Source: Alphaproteobacteria bacterium (GTDB taxonomy: Bacteria > Pseudomonadota > Alphaproteobacteria > MPNO01 > UBA2964). From it: a stretch of 64,000 bases of DNA. Below the pieces are notes generated by a model. That model had not been told where the DNA came from, made no database searches, and saw only the letters and a program-made list of their open reading frames with translations. Within the stretch, counting starts at the first letter, position 1. Each line of letters begins with the position of its first letter. Shown here piece after piece: positions 7,986-16,764 of this stretch. The stretch is taken from the NCBI GenBank assembly GCA_012103315.1, contig WLWZ01000015.1:1-64000 (forward strand), written 5' to 3'. The position numbers and the translations under genes were made by a program.

Positions 7986-9539
7986 TTAATCCTCGAAACC
8001 GTATTCTTTCCAACGCGCATTGACCTTATCCATGTCTTCCTTATGCGGAATGACCATGGCGGGATAGCGCTCACCGTTATATTGCTCTTCAGGTTCGAAA
8101 TCGAGATTGACCGTCGCATCGATCAACACGCGGCACCACTTACCAGTGCCATACAGCATTGGATCACGATCTTTCAGGCGCGTAGAGGGATCGAGTAAGG
8201 AACCCCAGGAGCCTGGGAAGAAGACAATGTCATCTTCGGCGGCATTGACGCGATAGGCAAAGGCCCAGTCAACGGCCGCGTAATCATGGATGTCGATATC
8301 CTGATCAACTACCCAGATATGCTTGTAGCGCAGATGCGATGCATTTGAGCCCCAGATGGCGGCAGCGGCCTGTTTCGCCTGACCGCGATAGGTCTGGTTG
8401 AGCTGAATAAACAGTGTTGTACCGTTATTGGCAGGTGCACAATGGACGTCGGTAACACCAGGAACACCAGCACGTTCCAAAACATTCCACGCTACGCCAG
8501 CACGCTGAACTGAACTCATGATGCTGTTCTCATTCAGCATCGACGGTAATGTCCCTTCGAGCGTACCGCGGAAAATTGGCTGATCGCGATGGGTAATCGC
8601 AGTTACCTTGGTAACATGCTTCGGTCCCTGATCACCGCCAAAATAACCGGTATATTCGCCAAATGGGCCTTCCATTTCAAAAGTTGCGGGGTCGGGATCG
8701 ATAAACCCTTCAACCACCAGCTCGGCACTTGCTGGGACCATGATATCACTGGTCTCGCATTTAACGAGTTCGACAGGTTTGCCCCGGATGGCGCCCATCA
8801 CGTCATATTCCGAAACACCGGTCGGCACAGGAGCAGATGCGCAATAGGGCATACAGGGTTCCCAGCCATAAACATGGGCGACTGGCATCTTCATGCCGCG
8901 ATCAGCCCATTTCTGGAAATGAACACCCCAGTTCTGGGCACGCCACAACAAGACCGGCAGAGTATCTTTCTGGCCGAGCATACCGCGATAGATACCGAGG
9001 TTATGAACGCCGGTATCCGGGTCCATGGTGATCGTGGCCTGGAACGTATTGATATAGCGGCCACCATCTTCGCGGTGCCATTTAGGAATTGGAAAATCGT
9101 AGAGATTGATGTCGTCACCAGTGACGATGTTCTCTTTGACAGGTCCCCCCTCCACTTCGACAGGGGCTACCCGTTGGCCGAGATAATACCGCGTCGCCTG
9201 TACCATGTCGGTGACCGACGCATCCTTGGGCAAGCCCAACGTCATTGCGATCCGCGAGAAGTTGGACATCCCGCCAGTAAAGAGCTGGCTGCAGCGCGCA
9301 TCATCGTCGTTATAGCCGCCGATGTTCTTGAATAGTAGGGCAGGGCCCTCGCCGGTGCCAAAAGCCTTGCGGGCGACGGTGCCGAGTTCGCAATCCCAGT
9401 CGACTTCAGCTTCAATTTCCTGCAACTCGCCTTCAGCGCGTAATGCGGCGATCCATTCGCGAAGGTCGCCATAGGCATTAGGTTGGAGTCTGTTTGAAAC
9501 ACCACCAAAGGCATCAATGTCGTTATCTGATCCGGCCAT
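7986..9539 (-). CDS. UbiD family decarboxylase, paralogue 1
   Basis: A prenylated-FMN-dependent (de)carboxylase of the UbiD superfamily, acting on an aromatic or alpha,beta-unsaturated acid. The 517 residues contain the cofactor-binding stretch HNLGIYRG at about 179-186 and the catalytic acid motif EMEGPFGEYTGY at 288-299, where the Glu residues and the earlier Arg form the E-R-E triad. The late segment with KHIWVVDQDIDIHDY supplies family-typical acidic residues. The next gene on the same strand (9623) is a paralogue with the same length and layout, so the pair arose by tandem duplication. No ubiX-type prenyltransferase is in the window. The substrate is unknown. Confidence 0.88.
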   Translation of the reverse strand: MAGSDNDIDAFGGVSNRLQPNAYGDLREWIAALRAEGELQEIEAEVDWDCELGTVARKAFGTGEGPALLFKNIGGYNDDDARCSQLFTGGMSNFSRIAMTLGLPKDASVTDMVQATRYYLGQRVAPVEVEGGPVKENIVTGDDINLYDFPIPKWHREDGGRYINTFQATITMDPDTGVHNLGIYRGMLGQKDTLPVLLWRAQNWGVHFQKWADRGMKMPVAHVYGWEPCMPYCASAPVPTGVSEYDVMGAIRGKPVELVKCETSDIMVPASAELVVEGFIDPDPATFEMEGPFGEYTGYFGGDQGPKHVTKVTAITHRDQPIFRGTLEGTLPSMLNENSIMSSVQRAGVAWNVLERAGVPGVTDVHCAPANNGTTLFIQLNQTYRGQAKQAAAAIWGSNASHLRYKHIWVVDQDIDIHDYAAVDWAFAYRVNAAEDDIVFFPGSWGSLLDPSTRLKDRDPMLYGTGKWCRVLIDATVNLDFEPEEQYNGERYPAMVIPHKEDMDKVNARWKEYGFED

Positions 9540-9622
9540 AATCCTGTTCTTTCACTTTCCATACGCTACCGTATGGTTTCGTCATAATTGGCGCTCTGGT
9601 CGTCGTCAAGAGTATCTCTAAC

Positions 9623-11173
9623 TCAGATCGGCTTTAGAGGTTCGCCCCATTTGTCCATGCCAAGTTGGGCCCAGCGATCACGGATAGGACCGGCATCGGC
9701 TTCGTCGGGGTGAATCGTTGGCGGATATCGTCGGCCATCCTCACCGGGTTCGTAATCCAGATTGATCGTGCAATCGAACAAGACCCGATGCCATTTGCCA
9801 GTACCAAATAGATGGACGTTTGAATCTCTTGCTCTAACGCTCGGGTCAAGACCGGCGCCCCAGTTCTCCGGGTAAACAACAAGATCGCCTTCTCCGGCGT
9901 TAAACCGCCAGGCCAGCGCCCAGTCGATGGCGTCGTAATCATGGACATCAATATCAGCATCGACCACCGTTACATGTTTGTAGCGCACATGCGATGCCGA
10001 GTTGCCCCACAGAGCGGCAGCGACCTGCTTGGCTTGGCCACGATAGGTCTGGTTGATCGATACCACGGTATTCACGCAAGCCTGAATAGGCATGCCGAAG
10101 ACATCTTGGACGCCCGGGACACCTGCCGATTCCAGAGCGTTCCAGGCGGTTGCTGAACGCTGGATTGAACTCATGATTGGGTTCTCGCCATAGCTGCCCG
10201 GAACCGCGCCTTCGACACAGCCACGGAAAATAGGCTTATCGCGATGTGTAATGCAGGTGACTTGCGCGACATGTTTCGGTGAACGATCTGGCGCGTAATA
10301 GCCAGTGAACTCTGCGTACGGGCCTTCAGGCTCGAAAGTCGATGGGTCTGTCGAGATCCACCCTTCGATGACCATTTCGGCGTCGGCTGGAACCTGTAGC
10401 GGGACAGTTTCGCAATCGACCAGATCGACGGGTTTACCGCGAATTGATCCCATAATGTCATATTCGGAGATTGAACGTGGAATGGGCGCACCACCGGTGA
10501 AACCCATTGAGGGTTCCCAGCCGATGACAAAAGCAACCGGCATCTTGTCGCCGCGTTCCATATGCTTGGCGTAATGCGTTCCCCAACCCTGGGCCCGCCA
10601 CAGCAGAACACCAAGACGGTCTTTATCGAGGACCATGCCGCGATAGATGCCAATATTATGGACATCTGTGTCTGGGTCTTTGGTGACACAGCCTGCATAA
10701 GTCAGCGCATAGCGTCCGCCATCGCCGCGATTCCATTTCGGTACCGGAAATTTCAGCAGGTCGATATCGTCGCCTTTAAGGATGTTCTCTTTTACAGCAC
10801 CCGTTTTGACGGTGTTGGGGGCAACTTGATTGTTAAAGATCGTCCGACAAACCTGAACCAGCTCTCTCACAGGCGTGTCACGCGGCATGCCAAACATCAT
10901 GGCGAGACGCGAATAGCTGCCTTGGCCACCCGTAAAGACTTGCGAGGAGACGGCATCGGGACCGTTATAATCTTTGATGTTGTTAAACAGGAAGGCTGGG
11001 CCGTGACCGGTTCCCTGTCCCATGCGGATAATGTTGCCAAGCTCAACATCCCAGTCTACTTCAGCATCGATTTCGGCGAGTTCACCTTCCTTACGCAGGG
11101 CATCTATCCATCCGCGGAGATCGCCAAAGGCGACAGGATTGCGTTCTACGCTGGGTTCCGCTTGCTCAGTCAT
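9623..11173 (-). CDS. UbiD family decarboxylase, paralogue 2
   Basis: Tandem paralogue of the gene at 7986, transcribed first. The chosen ATG at 11173 (MTEQAEP) follows a GAGAGAAC ribosome site and gives 516 residues, matching its neighbour; the open frame continues further upstream but without family likeness. It keeps the cofactor stretch HNIGIYRG and the catalytic motif PEGPYAEFTGYY. The two proteins could act on different substrates or form a hetero-oligomer. The 83-base gap between them shows no obvious terminator, so they are probably one operon, perhaps with the aldehyde dehydrogenase. Confidence 0.88.
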   Translation of the reverse strand: MTEQAEPSVERNPVAFGDLRGWIDALRKEGELAEIDAEVDWDVELGNIIRMGQGTGHGPAFLFNNIKDYNGPDAVSSQVFTGGQGSYSRLAMMFGMPRDTPVRELVQVCRTIFNNQVAPNTVKTGAVKENILKGDDIDLLKFPVPKWNRGDGGRYALTYAGCVTKDPDTDVHNIGIYRGMVLDKDRLGVLLWRAQGWGTHYAKHMERGDKMPVAFVIGWEPSMGFTGGAPIPRSISEYDIMGSIRGKPVDLVDCETVPLQVPADAEMVIEGWISTDPSTFEPEGPYAEFTGYYAPDRSPKHVAQVTCITHRDKPIFRGCVEGAVPGSYGENPIMSSIQRSATAWNALESAGVPGVQDVFGMPIQACVNTVVSINQTYRGQAKQVAAALWGNSASHVRYKHVTVVDADIDVHDYDAIDWALAWRFNAGEGDLVVYPENWGAGLDPSVRARDSNVHLFGTGKWHRVLFDCTINLDYEPGEDGRRYPPTIHPDEADAGPIRDRWAQLGMDKWGEPLKPI

Positions 11174-11236
11174 TATCCGTTCTCTCGTTCGTTGCTTGAT
11201 TGTCAGTAAATTAGAGGGGCGGATACTGATAGAACA

Positions 11237-11259
11237 TCGGCTGCGTAACGTCCAGCCGA
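11237..11259. promoter_or_regulatory. inverted repeat in the divergent UbiD / dioxygenase intergenic region
   Basis: TCGGCTG and CAGCCGA form a perfect 7-base inverted repeat with a 9-base spacer, midway between two divergently transcribed genes (starts at 11173 and 11335). This is a natural place for an operator controlling both directions. I could not assign -35/-10 boxes confidently in either direction. Confidence 0.4.
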
Positions 11260-11334
11260 GCATTCTTGAAGAATCTTTGTCGACCGGTTAGCGTATGGAT
11301 ATTAAATTTAAAATATTTTTCGGAGCTTATAAGG

Positions 11335-12159
11335 ATGCCTAAACACCTCACGCAGGATCAGGTCGACAGCTACAACAATGATGGCTTTGTCGGACCGGTT
11401 GATCTGCTCTCGACCGAAGAGGCAGCTCAGCTGCGCGCCAAGGTCGAAGAAGTTGAAGCAGAAATGGGGACGCAGATTCAGCAGCGCTGCAAGATCAAGG
11501 CTCACCTGCCTTTTACATTTTTGTGCGACGTGATTTCTCATCCGAAACTATTGGATGCGGTCGAAGATATTATTGGACCGGACATTTTATGTTGGGGCTC
11601 AAGCTTTTTTCAGAAAGAAGCGCATGACCCCGGTTTTGTGTCGTGGCATCAGGACTCAACCTATTACGGGCTGGAGCCACCGGATACTCTGACGGCCTGG
11701 CTAGCAATTTCCGACAGTAATTTGGAAAGTGGCTGTATGGATTTCATACCCGGCACGCATAATCAGGGTATTTACAATCACGAAGAATTTAAAGCGGACG
11801 ACAATTTGTTGTCGCGTGGTCAGACTATTGTTGGTGTCGATGAGTCCAAATCGCAATCGATGATATTGAAGGCCGGACAGTTTTCTTTCCATAAAGAGGA
11901 TTGTGTTCACGGGTCGGCCCCCAACAAATCTGATGACCGCCGTATTGGATTGTCTATCCATTATGTGCCGCCTTCAATTAAGGAGACTGGGTTTCCCGGC
12001 GCCTCAGCAATGGTGTTGCGCGGCAAGGACACGGAAGGCCATTGGGCAACCGATATGACCCCTAAGAAAGATTGGGATCCGGAATGTCTGGCTGAACTTG
12101 ATCGGGTGGCGACGATGTATAATTCACAGGCCCCAGGAGAACGCGAGCCCGTGGCCTAA
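11335..12159 (+). CDS. phytanoyl-CoA dioxygenase (PhyH) family oxygenase
   Basis: Fe(II)/2-oxoglutarate-dependent hydroxylase. From the ATG at 11335 (CGGAG ribosome site ten bases upstream; upstream in-frame Met positions lack one) the protein has 274 residues. The iron ligands are His105 and Asp107 in SWHQDST and His192 in CVHGSAP. Arg203 in DDRRIG would bind the 2-oxoglutarate carboxylate, and the conserved IPGTH turn is at 138-142. Members hydroxylate fatty acyl chains, betaines or small secondary metabolites; the substrate here is unknown. It is followed after 5 bases by an alpha/beta hydrolase, so the two are co-translated. Confidence 0.88.
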   Translation: MPKHLTQDQVDSYNNDGFVGPVDLLSTEEAAQLRAKVEEVEAEMGTQIQQRCKIKAHLPFTFLCDVISHPKLLDAVEDIIGPDILCWGSSFFQKEAHDPGFVSWHQDSTYYGLEPPDTLTAWLAISDSNLESGCMDFIPGTHNQGIYNHEEFKADDNLLSRGQTIVGVDESKSQSMILKAGQFSFHKEDCVHGSAPNKSDDRRIGLSIHYVPPSIKETGFPGASAMVLRGKDTEGHWATDMTPKKDWDPECLAELDRVATMYNSQAPGEREPVA

Positions 12160-12164
12160 TCGTC

Positions 12165-12974
12165 GTGCCATTTCTGGCACTTCAAACGACGCAGATCGAT
12201 GGTCAAACCCTTGCTTGGCGTGAAGCTGGCGAGGGCGATGTCCTCGTTTTGCTGCATGGTATTGGCGGCAGCTCTGAGAGTTGGGAAGATCAACTTAACC
12301 AATTGAGTAAGCGTTACAGGGTCATTGCCTGGGATATGCCGGGCTATGGTGGATCGGATGGTTTCGATATTGCGGCGCCGACTGTTGATGACTATGTCGA
12401 TAAGTTGACCGCTCTACTCGATCGCCTCGAGATCAACAATATCCACATTCTAGGGCAATCAATTGCAGCACTCGTTGCGGCGCGTTTTTGCACACGGAAT
12501 CCCGAAAGGGTCATCAGTTATATTTTTGCCCATGGTTTAACCGGACTCGGCGGCCTCGATGAAGACGCCAGAGAGACAGCTAAACGCGGCCGACTAGAAG
12601 TTTTTGAGGCCTTGGGCCCCCAGATATTTGCCCGAGAAAAAGGGCCGGCGATCATGAGTCCTAGCGTATCTGATGAGGCTCGGGAAAAGGCTGTTGGCAT
12701 TATGGCGAAGATCAACCCAGCCGGGTTTCGTCAAGCAGTAGAGATGCTTAGCACAGCGGATTTGTTTGAAGATACCGGTTCAATACAGGCTCCAGCCCTT
12801 GTGCTATGCGGTGCAGATGACCCGATCGCGCCCGAAACTGTATGCCGGTCTGTAGAAGCCGCTATGCCAAACGCACAATTTCGCCTTATTTCTGCGGTAG
12901 GTCATTATTCGGCATCAGAAAACCCGCACTTGTTTAATGAGACAATTTCGGGTTTTCTGAGCGGTATTGCCTGA
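12165..12974 (+). CDS. alpha/beta hydrolase
   Basis: A 269-residue single-domain hydrolase starting at GTG. The oxyanion motif HGIGGSSESW is at 31-40, followed by the DMPGYGGSD loop. The nucleophile elbow reads GQSIA with Ser99, so the last Gly of the usual GxSxG is Ala, a tolerated variant. The acid is in CGADDPIAPE (about residue 225) and the catalytic His in VGHYS (about 248). Esters, C-C bonds of ring-cleavage products or lactones are all possible substrates. Five bases separate it from the upstream dioxygenase gene, suggesting a two-gene operon with a shared pathway role. Confidence 0.88.
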   Translation: MPFLALQTTQIDGQTLAWREAGEGDVLVLLHGIGGSSESWEDQLNQLSKRYRVIAWDMPGYGGSDGFDIAAPTVDDYVDKLTALLDRLEINNIHILGQSIAALVAARFCTRNPERVISYIFAHGLTGLGGLDEDARETAKRGRLEVFEALGPQIFAREKGPAIMSPSVSDEAREKAVGIMAKINPAGFRQAVEMLSTADLFEDTGSIQAPALVLCGADDPIAPETVCRSVEAAMPNAQFRLISAVGHYSASENPHLFNETISGFLSGIA

Positions 12975-12996
12975 TATCGTTTGTGTCATGTTTTGT

Positions 12997-13024
12997 TTGA
13001 CGCAGTGCCACAGGCGTGTAGATT
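12997..13024 (+). promoter_or_regulatory. candidate sigma-70 promoter of the TAXI receptor gene
   Basis: TTGACG (12997-13002) and TAGATT (13019-13024) are separated by 16 bases. A hairpin (CCTCAT / ATGAGG, 13028-13044) follows in the short leader and could mark an operator or a leader structure. A GGGAGAGAG ribosome site precedes the ATG at 13071. Confidence 0.45.
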
Positions 13025-13070
13025 CCGCCTCATTGCGGATGAGGACAATTAATTTAATAGGGAGAGAGTT

Positions 13071-14033
13071 ATGAAGTTTGTATCTTTAACACTCGCAACT
13101 GCTGCCGCGGTCGGAATGGCCGCTTCGGCATCTGCGCAGACCTTCGGTATCGGTTCGACGAAAGCCGGTGCCGTGTCGCAAATTACGGCGACGATTTCAA
13201 AAGCTGTTTCTGAGCACGCCAAGGGCGTTCAGATGCGGAAACAGACCATGGGCGGTACGCAGCAATACATCCCGGTTGTAAATGCTGGTGAGCTTGGCTT
13301 CGGCATTTCAAACATTTCACAGTATCACATGGCCAAACAGGGCATCATGCTGTCGAAAGGCAAGAAGCATAAGAACCTGCGTCTTGTAACAACAATGATG
13401 AAATTCACCGTGAGCCCGGTTGTGCCGTTGAGTTCTGGCATTTCCAAAACGTCGCAGCTGAAAGGCTTGCGGACACCGACAGGTTTCAAAGGCGCGCCTT
13501 TGTTCGTCAATATTTTTGGCGGTTCCTTGGCAACAGCTAACCTGACTTACAAAGACATCAAATCGGTTCCGATGGTTGGTCTCGTCCAGCATTGGCGCGC
13601 TTTCATGGCTGGCAAGATTGATTGGGCCATTGCAGCGGCCGGTTCAAGTTTCGTGAAACAGATGAATGCTAAAATTAAAGGTGGCATTCGTCATATTTCA
13701 TTCCCGAAGGGCGAAGCAACTCTGAAGCGTATGCAGAAATGGTTCCCGCGGTCTGAATGGGGTGTTGTACAGCCTGGTAAAGGTTTGACTGGCGTTATCG
13801 AGCCGACCAACTTTGTCAGCTACGACTTCCTGCTCTGGACCCATAAGGGCCTGTCTAACGACGTCGCTTATAAGGTTGCCAAGGTCATGCATAAGCAGGC
13901 CAAGCAGCTTAAAGAAGGTGGCCCGTTGTGGCGCTCTTACCGTGATAACAAGCGTATGGCCAAGGATCAGGGCTATGCTTACCATCCCGGTGCTGTGAAG
14001 TATTACAAGGAAGCTGGTCTTTGGTCTCGCTAA
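13071..14033 (+). CDS. TRAP transporter solute receptor, TAXI family
   Basis: Periplasmic receptor of the TAXI class of TRAP transporters. A signal peptide of about 22 residues (ending ASA-Q) is followed by the TAXI opening FGIGSTKAGAVSQITATIS, where a Ser/Thr-rich loop contacts the ligand, and by GGTQQYIPVVNAGELGFG. The total of 320 residues is normal. The fused permease follows after 130 bases that contain a strong terminator-like hairpin. TAXI systems commonly import dicarboxylates or glutamate-like acids, but this ligand is unassigned. Its position beside decarboxylase and oxygenase genes suggests it feeds that pathway. Confidence 0.92.
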   Translation: MKFVSLTLATAAAVGMAASASAQTFGIGSTKAGAVSQITATISKAVSEHAKGVQMRKQTMGGTQQYIPVVNAGELGFGISNISQYHMAKQGIMLSKGKKHKNLRLVTTMMKFTVSPVVPLSSGISKTSQLKGLRTPTGFKGAPLFVNIFGGSLATANLTYKDIKSVPMVGLVQHWRAFMAGKIDWAIAAAGSSFVKQMNAKIKGGIRHISFPKGEATLKRMQKWFPRSEWGVVQPGKGLTGVIEPTNFVSYDFLLWTHKGLSNDVAYKVAKVMHKQAKQLKEGGPLWRSYRDNKRMAKDQGYAYHPGAVKYYKEAGLWSR

Positions 14034-14067
14034 GAGATTAGGAACATTTCCTAAATATTTAAAAATT

Positions 14068-14104
14068 CGCCCGCGTCCAAGATTTGGATGCGGGCGTTTT
14101 TTTT
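14068..14104 (+). terminator. strong hairpin with T-run between TAXI receptor and permease genes
   Basis: A 13-base-pair stem (CGCCCGCGTCCAA / TTGGATGCGGGCG, one G-U pair) with a 3-base loop is followed by eight T. This is a textbook Rho-independent terminator, yet it lies inside an evident two-gene transport unit. Partial read-through would give an excess of receptor over permease. Confidence 0.9.
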
Positions 14105-14163
14105 GCTAAAACGTCTCGATATAATTTTAAAATAACCATAAGTCCTTCAGCGGAGGTTTCGCC

Positions 14164-16149
14164 GTGGCCGATACGCCAACGACAGCAAATGCACCAGAGA
14201 ATGAAAAGGGTGCAGCCCTTCTAACCCAATGGAACGAAAGTGTCGGGGTCAATAAACTTTGCCTTGGACTCGGTGCCCTTATTACGCTCATCGCGCTAAG
14301 CTGGGCAATTGAGTTGCCTCTCAAGATGGGGATCGAATGGCTTGACGAACAGGCGATGGTCGCTTGTTTTGGTTTGATGCTGGCGATCGTCTTTATCCGT
14401 TTTCCAGCGAGTGGCGGCAAAGAACGGCTCTCAATACCCTGGTATGACGTCCTTTTAGCGGCGCTGGGATTAGGCGCGTGTTCCTATCTGCTGTGGGTGT
14501 TTGGCGAAATCGAATTAAATCCGTTTGCCATGCGGCCAACGATGTTTTGGATCAGTCTCATAATTTTGCCGATGACGGTCGAGGCATTGCGCCGCACCGC
14601 CGGTATGAGCCTGACAATCGTTTTCTCGGTCTTCCTGGTTTATGCCTATCTGGGTCATGTTCTGCCGGAGCACGGTTTTCTGTTCCAGGCACCACACAGG
14701 CTGACCGCGGAACTGGGTACAAACAATGCATCTCTACTCGGTCTACCTCTGAAAATTATCGTGCTGACTGTTGTTCTGTTTATCTGGATGGGTCAGCTAT
14801 TACTCCATACTGGGGCCTCTGAATGGTTCACAGATCTGGCTGCAGCCATGATGGGCCGGTCCCGTGGTGGTTCTGCAAAGATTGCAGTTGTTGCTTCTGG
14901 TTTCTTTGGCTCCATTTCGGGTTCCGCCGTTGCTAACGTGGCCTCCACCGGGGTGATTACCATCCCGTTGATGCAACAGGCTGGGTATGATCGAAAGACA
15001 TCTGGTGCCATTGAGGCTGTTGCCTCAACCGGTGGCCAGATTATGCCACCGATCATGGGGGCAGCTGCCTTCTTGATGGCTGAGATTCTCGAGCTGGAAT
15101 ATACCGAAATTATTCTGGCCGCCTTGATTCCGGCTGCATTGTATTATCTGGCCGTCTTCGTCCAGGTGGATCTGGAAGCCGCGAAGAACAAGATTGCACC
15201 GCTTCCAAAAGATCGCATACCGTTGATTGGTAGGGTTATGAAGGAGGGTTGGTTCTTCTTACTGCCTTACGTCATCCTTGTTTACACGCTGTTTTCTCTA
15301 AACTTGCCACCACAAGAATCTGCCTTCTGGGCTGCGATTTCGGTTGCCGTGGTCAGTATTGTCTTCGGCTATAAAGGCAAACGGATTAGCCCGACGCAAT
15401 TGTGGGATTCTGTGGCAGCGAGTGGTCGGTCCTCAGCTGATATTATTGCCATTGGCGCCATGGCCGGTATCATTATTTCTATTCTGGACCGGACAGGTCT
15501 TGGTCAGTCTTTGACATTGCTGCTCGCTGCCGTCGGTGAAGACAGCTTGTTCCTGTTGCTGATCCTGACAGCGATTGTTTCCATCCTGCTCGGGATGGGG
15601 ATGCCAACGTCGGCAATCTATTTACTGCTGGCGACGATGATCGCACCCTCACTGATTAAGCTCGGTATTCATCCGATTTCCGCCCACATGTTTGTGCTGT
15701 ATTTCGGCTTGATGTCGATGATTACCCCGCCCGTGGCGATAGCCGCCTTTGCGGCGGCGAACTTGTCGGGGGCAAAACCGATGGAGACGGGGGCGACAGC
15801 GGTACGACTTGGTTGGATTGCCTATGTTGTACCGTTTATTTTCGTTCTATCGCCTTCCTTACTTTGGCAAGGGGCGCCGATAGATATATTCACCGGCGCC
15901 GTCACGGCCTTTATAGGGGTGTGGTTTGGTTCCTGCGGCCTGATTGGCTATATGTTTGGACCGCAGAGCACCTTGGGCAGAGTGTTACTGTTCGTAGCGG
16001 GTATCTTGCTCCTGCTGCCAGCAGATGCGATTGCAAATGGTCTGCTGATTAACGGTGTCGGTTTAGCGATTGGTGTCATCTGGTCTACGAAAGATTATCT
16101 CGCTAACCCCAAGGATAAGTCTGCAGCTGAATCTGGCGCAGCCGAGTAA
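14164..16149 (+). CDS. TRAP transporter fused permease (DctQM type)
   Basis: A 661-residue membrane protein in which the small and large TRAP subunits are fused, the usual partner of TAXI receptors. The N-terminal third holds about four hydrophobic segments. The DctM-like part begins near residue 200 and shows GSISGSAVANVASTG (about 255), GGQIMPPIMGAAAF (about 290), then the second half-repeat with LGMGMPTSAIYLL (about 480) and MSMITPPVAIAAFAAA (about 520). A hydrophobic C-terminal extension of about four segments is typical of the subfamily. The start is GTG with GGAGG upstream. Confidence 0.92.
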   Translation: MADTPTTANAPENEKGAALLTQWNESVGVNKLCLGLGALITLIALSWAIELPLKMGIEWLDEQAMVACFGLMLAIVFIRFPASGGKERLSIPWYDVLLAALGLGACSYLLWVFGEIELNPFAMRPTMFWISLIILPMTVEALRRTAGMSLTIVFSVFLVYAYLGHVLPEHGFLFQAPHRLTAELGTNNASLLGLPLKIIVLTVVLFIWMGQLLLHTGASEWFTDLAAAMMGRSRGGSAKIAVVASGFFGSISGSAVANVASTGVITIPLMQQAGYDRKTSGAIEAVASTGGQIMPPIMGAAAFLMAEILELEYTEIILAALIPAALYYLAVFVQVDLEAAKNKIAPLPKDRIPLIGRVMKEGWFFLLPYVILVYTLFSLNLPPQESAFWAAISVAVVSIVFGYKGKRISPTQLWDSVAASGRSSADIIAIGAMAGIIISILDRTGLGQSLTLLLAAVGEDSLFLLLILTAIVSILLGMGMPTSAIYLLLATMIAPSLIKLGIHPISAHMFVLYFGLMSMITPPVAIAAFAAANLSGAKPMETGATAVRLGWIAYVVPFIFVLSPSLLWQGAPIDIFTGAVTAFIGVWFGSCGLIGYMFGPQSTLGRVLLFVAGILLLLPADAIANGLLINGVGLAIGVIWSTKDYLANPKDKSAAESGAAE

Positions 16150-16159
16150 AAGTTCAGGT

Positions 16160-16189
16160 AGGGAGCGGCTAAATAACGGGTCGCTCCTT
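16160..16189. terminator. hairpin at the convergent end of TRAP permease and thioesterase genes
   Basis: GGAGCG (16162-16167) pairs with CGCTCC (16182-16187), extended by a G-U and an A-T pair and followed by TTT. It overlaps the last codons of the convergent thioesterase gene and could stop transcription from the permease side. Confidence 0.45.
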
Positions 16190-16618
16190 TACCAGGCTTT
16201 TGCCCTTGTCGAAGATGGCGTCCGGCCACGGCGTAGACTTCCGCGCAACGGTGTCTAGTGAAACACAAACCTGATCGTTGATCGCGCAAATCTCGTCAGT
16301 GCTGGAATCGATCATTACGCCCCAGACATGCAGGCTCTTGGGGGTGAAATTTATAAAGCATGTCCGGATCTGAATAAGGTCACCCGGCATGATCTCGCGT
16401 TTATATTCAAAATTTTCCGTCACTGCCGCCATGCCGCGATCATTCTCTCGCATATAGCCTGGCGTTATATCTGCCGTCGTGAAGGTGAAATAGGCCGCTT
16501 CGTTAAAAGCGCGGCTGTAATAACGCACATTGGCGTGGCCCATATGATCAGTTTCCATCGGGTAAAACATACCCTGATAGGCGATGTTAAAATCTTTAAA
16601 GCGTTCTAGCGGTGACAT
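16169..16618 (-). CDS. acyl-CoA thioesterase-like hotdog-fold protein
   Basis: A protein of about 149 residues with the 4-hydroxybenzoyl-CoA thioesterase type of hotdog domain. The segment YPMETDHMGHANVRYYSRAF in short form shows the D-x-M-G-H-x-N pattern where Asp is catalytic. The following helix and the TENFEYKREIMPGD strand are also characteristic. It would hydrolyse a CoA thioester, perhaps a product of the neighbouring catabolic genes. An in-frame GTG at 16630 is an alternative start; neither has a strong ribosome site, so the N-terminus is uncertain by four residues. Confidence 0.78.
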   Translation of the reverse strand: MSPLERFKDFNIAYQGMFYPMETDHMGHANVRYYSRAFNEAAYFTFTTADITPGYMRENDRGMAAVTENFEYKREIMPGDLIQIRTCFINFTPKSLHVWGVMIDSSTDEICAINDQVCVSLDTVARKSTPWPDAIFDKGKSLVKERPVI

Positions 16619-16764
16619 CGTTTGCGGCACTTAGGTTGTGTTGAAATCGCCGCGACTATAGCCGGGGTAAGGAGCCTGTCAATTGTGGTGCCGTTGAAGA
16701 CTGTCGTGAGACGGCCTAATCTGCGGGATAGACTATAGTTTGTGCATTTGGAGAGGTTTGTACA

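Noticed and set aside
8589-9335. 248-codon plus-strand frame opposite the first UbiD-like gene
   Set aside because: Long only because of the codon pattern of the UbiD gene on the other strand; composition looks like an antisense shadow.
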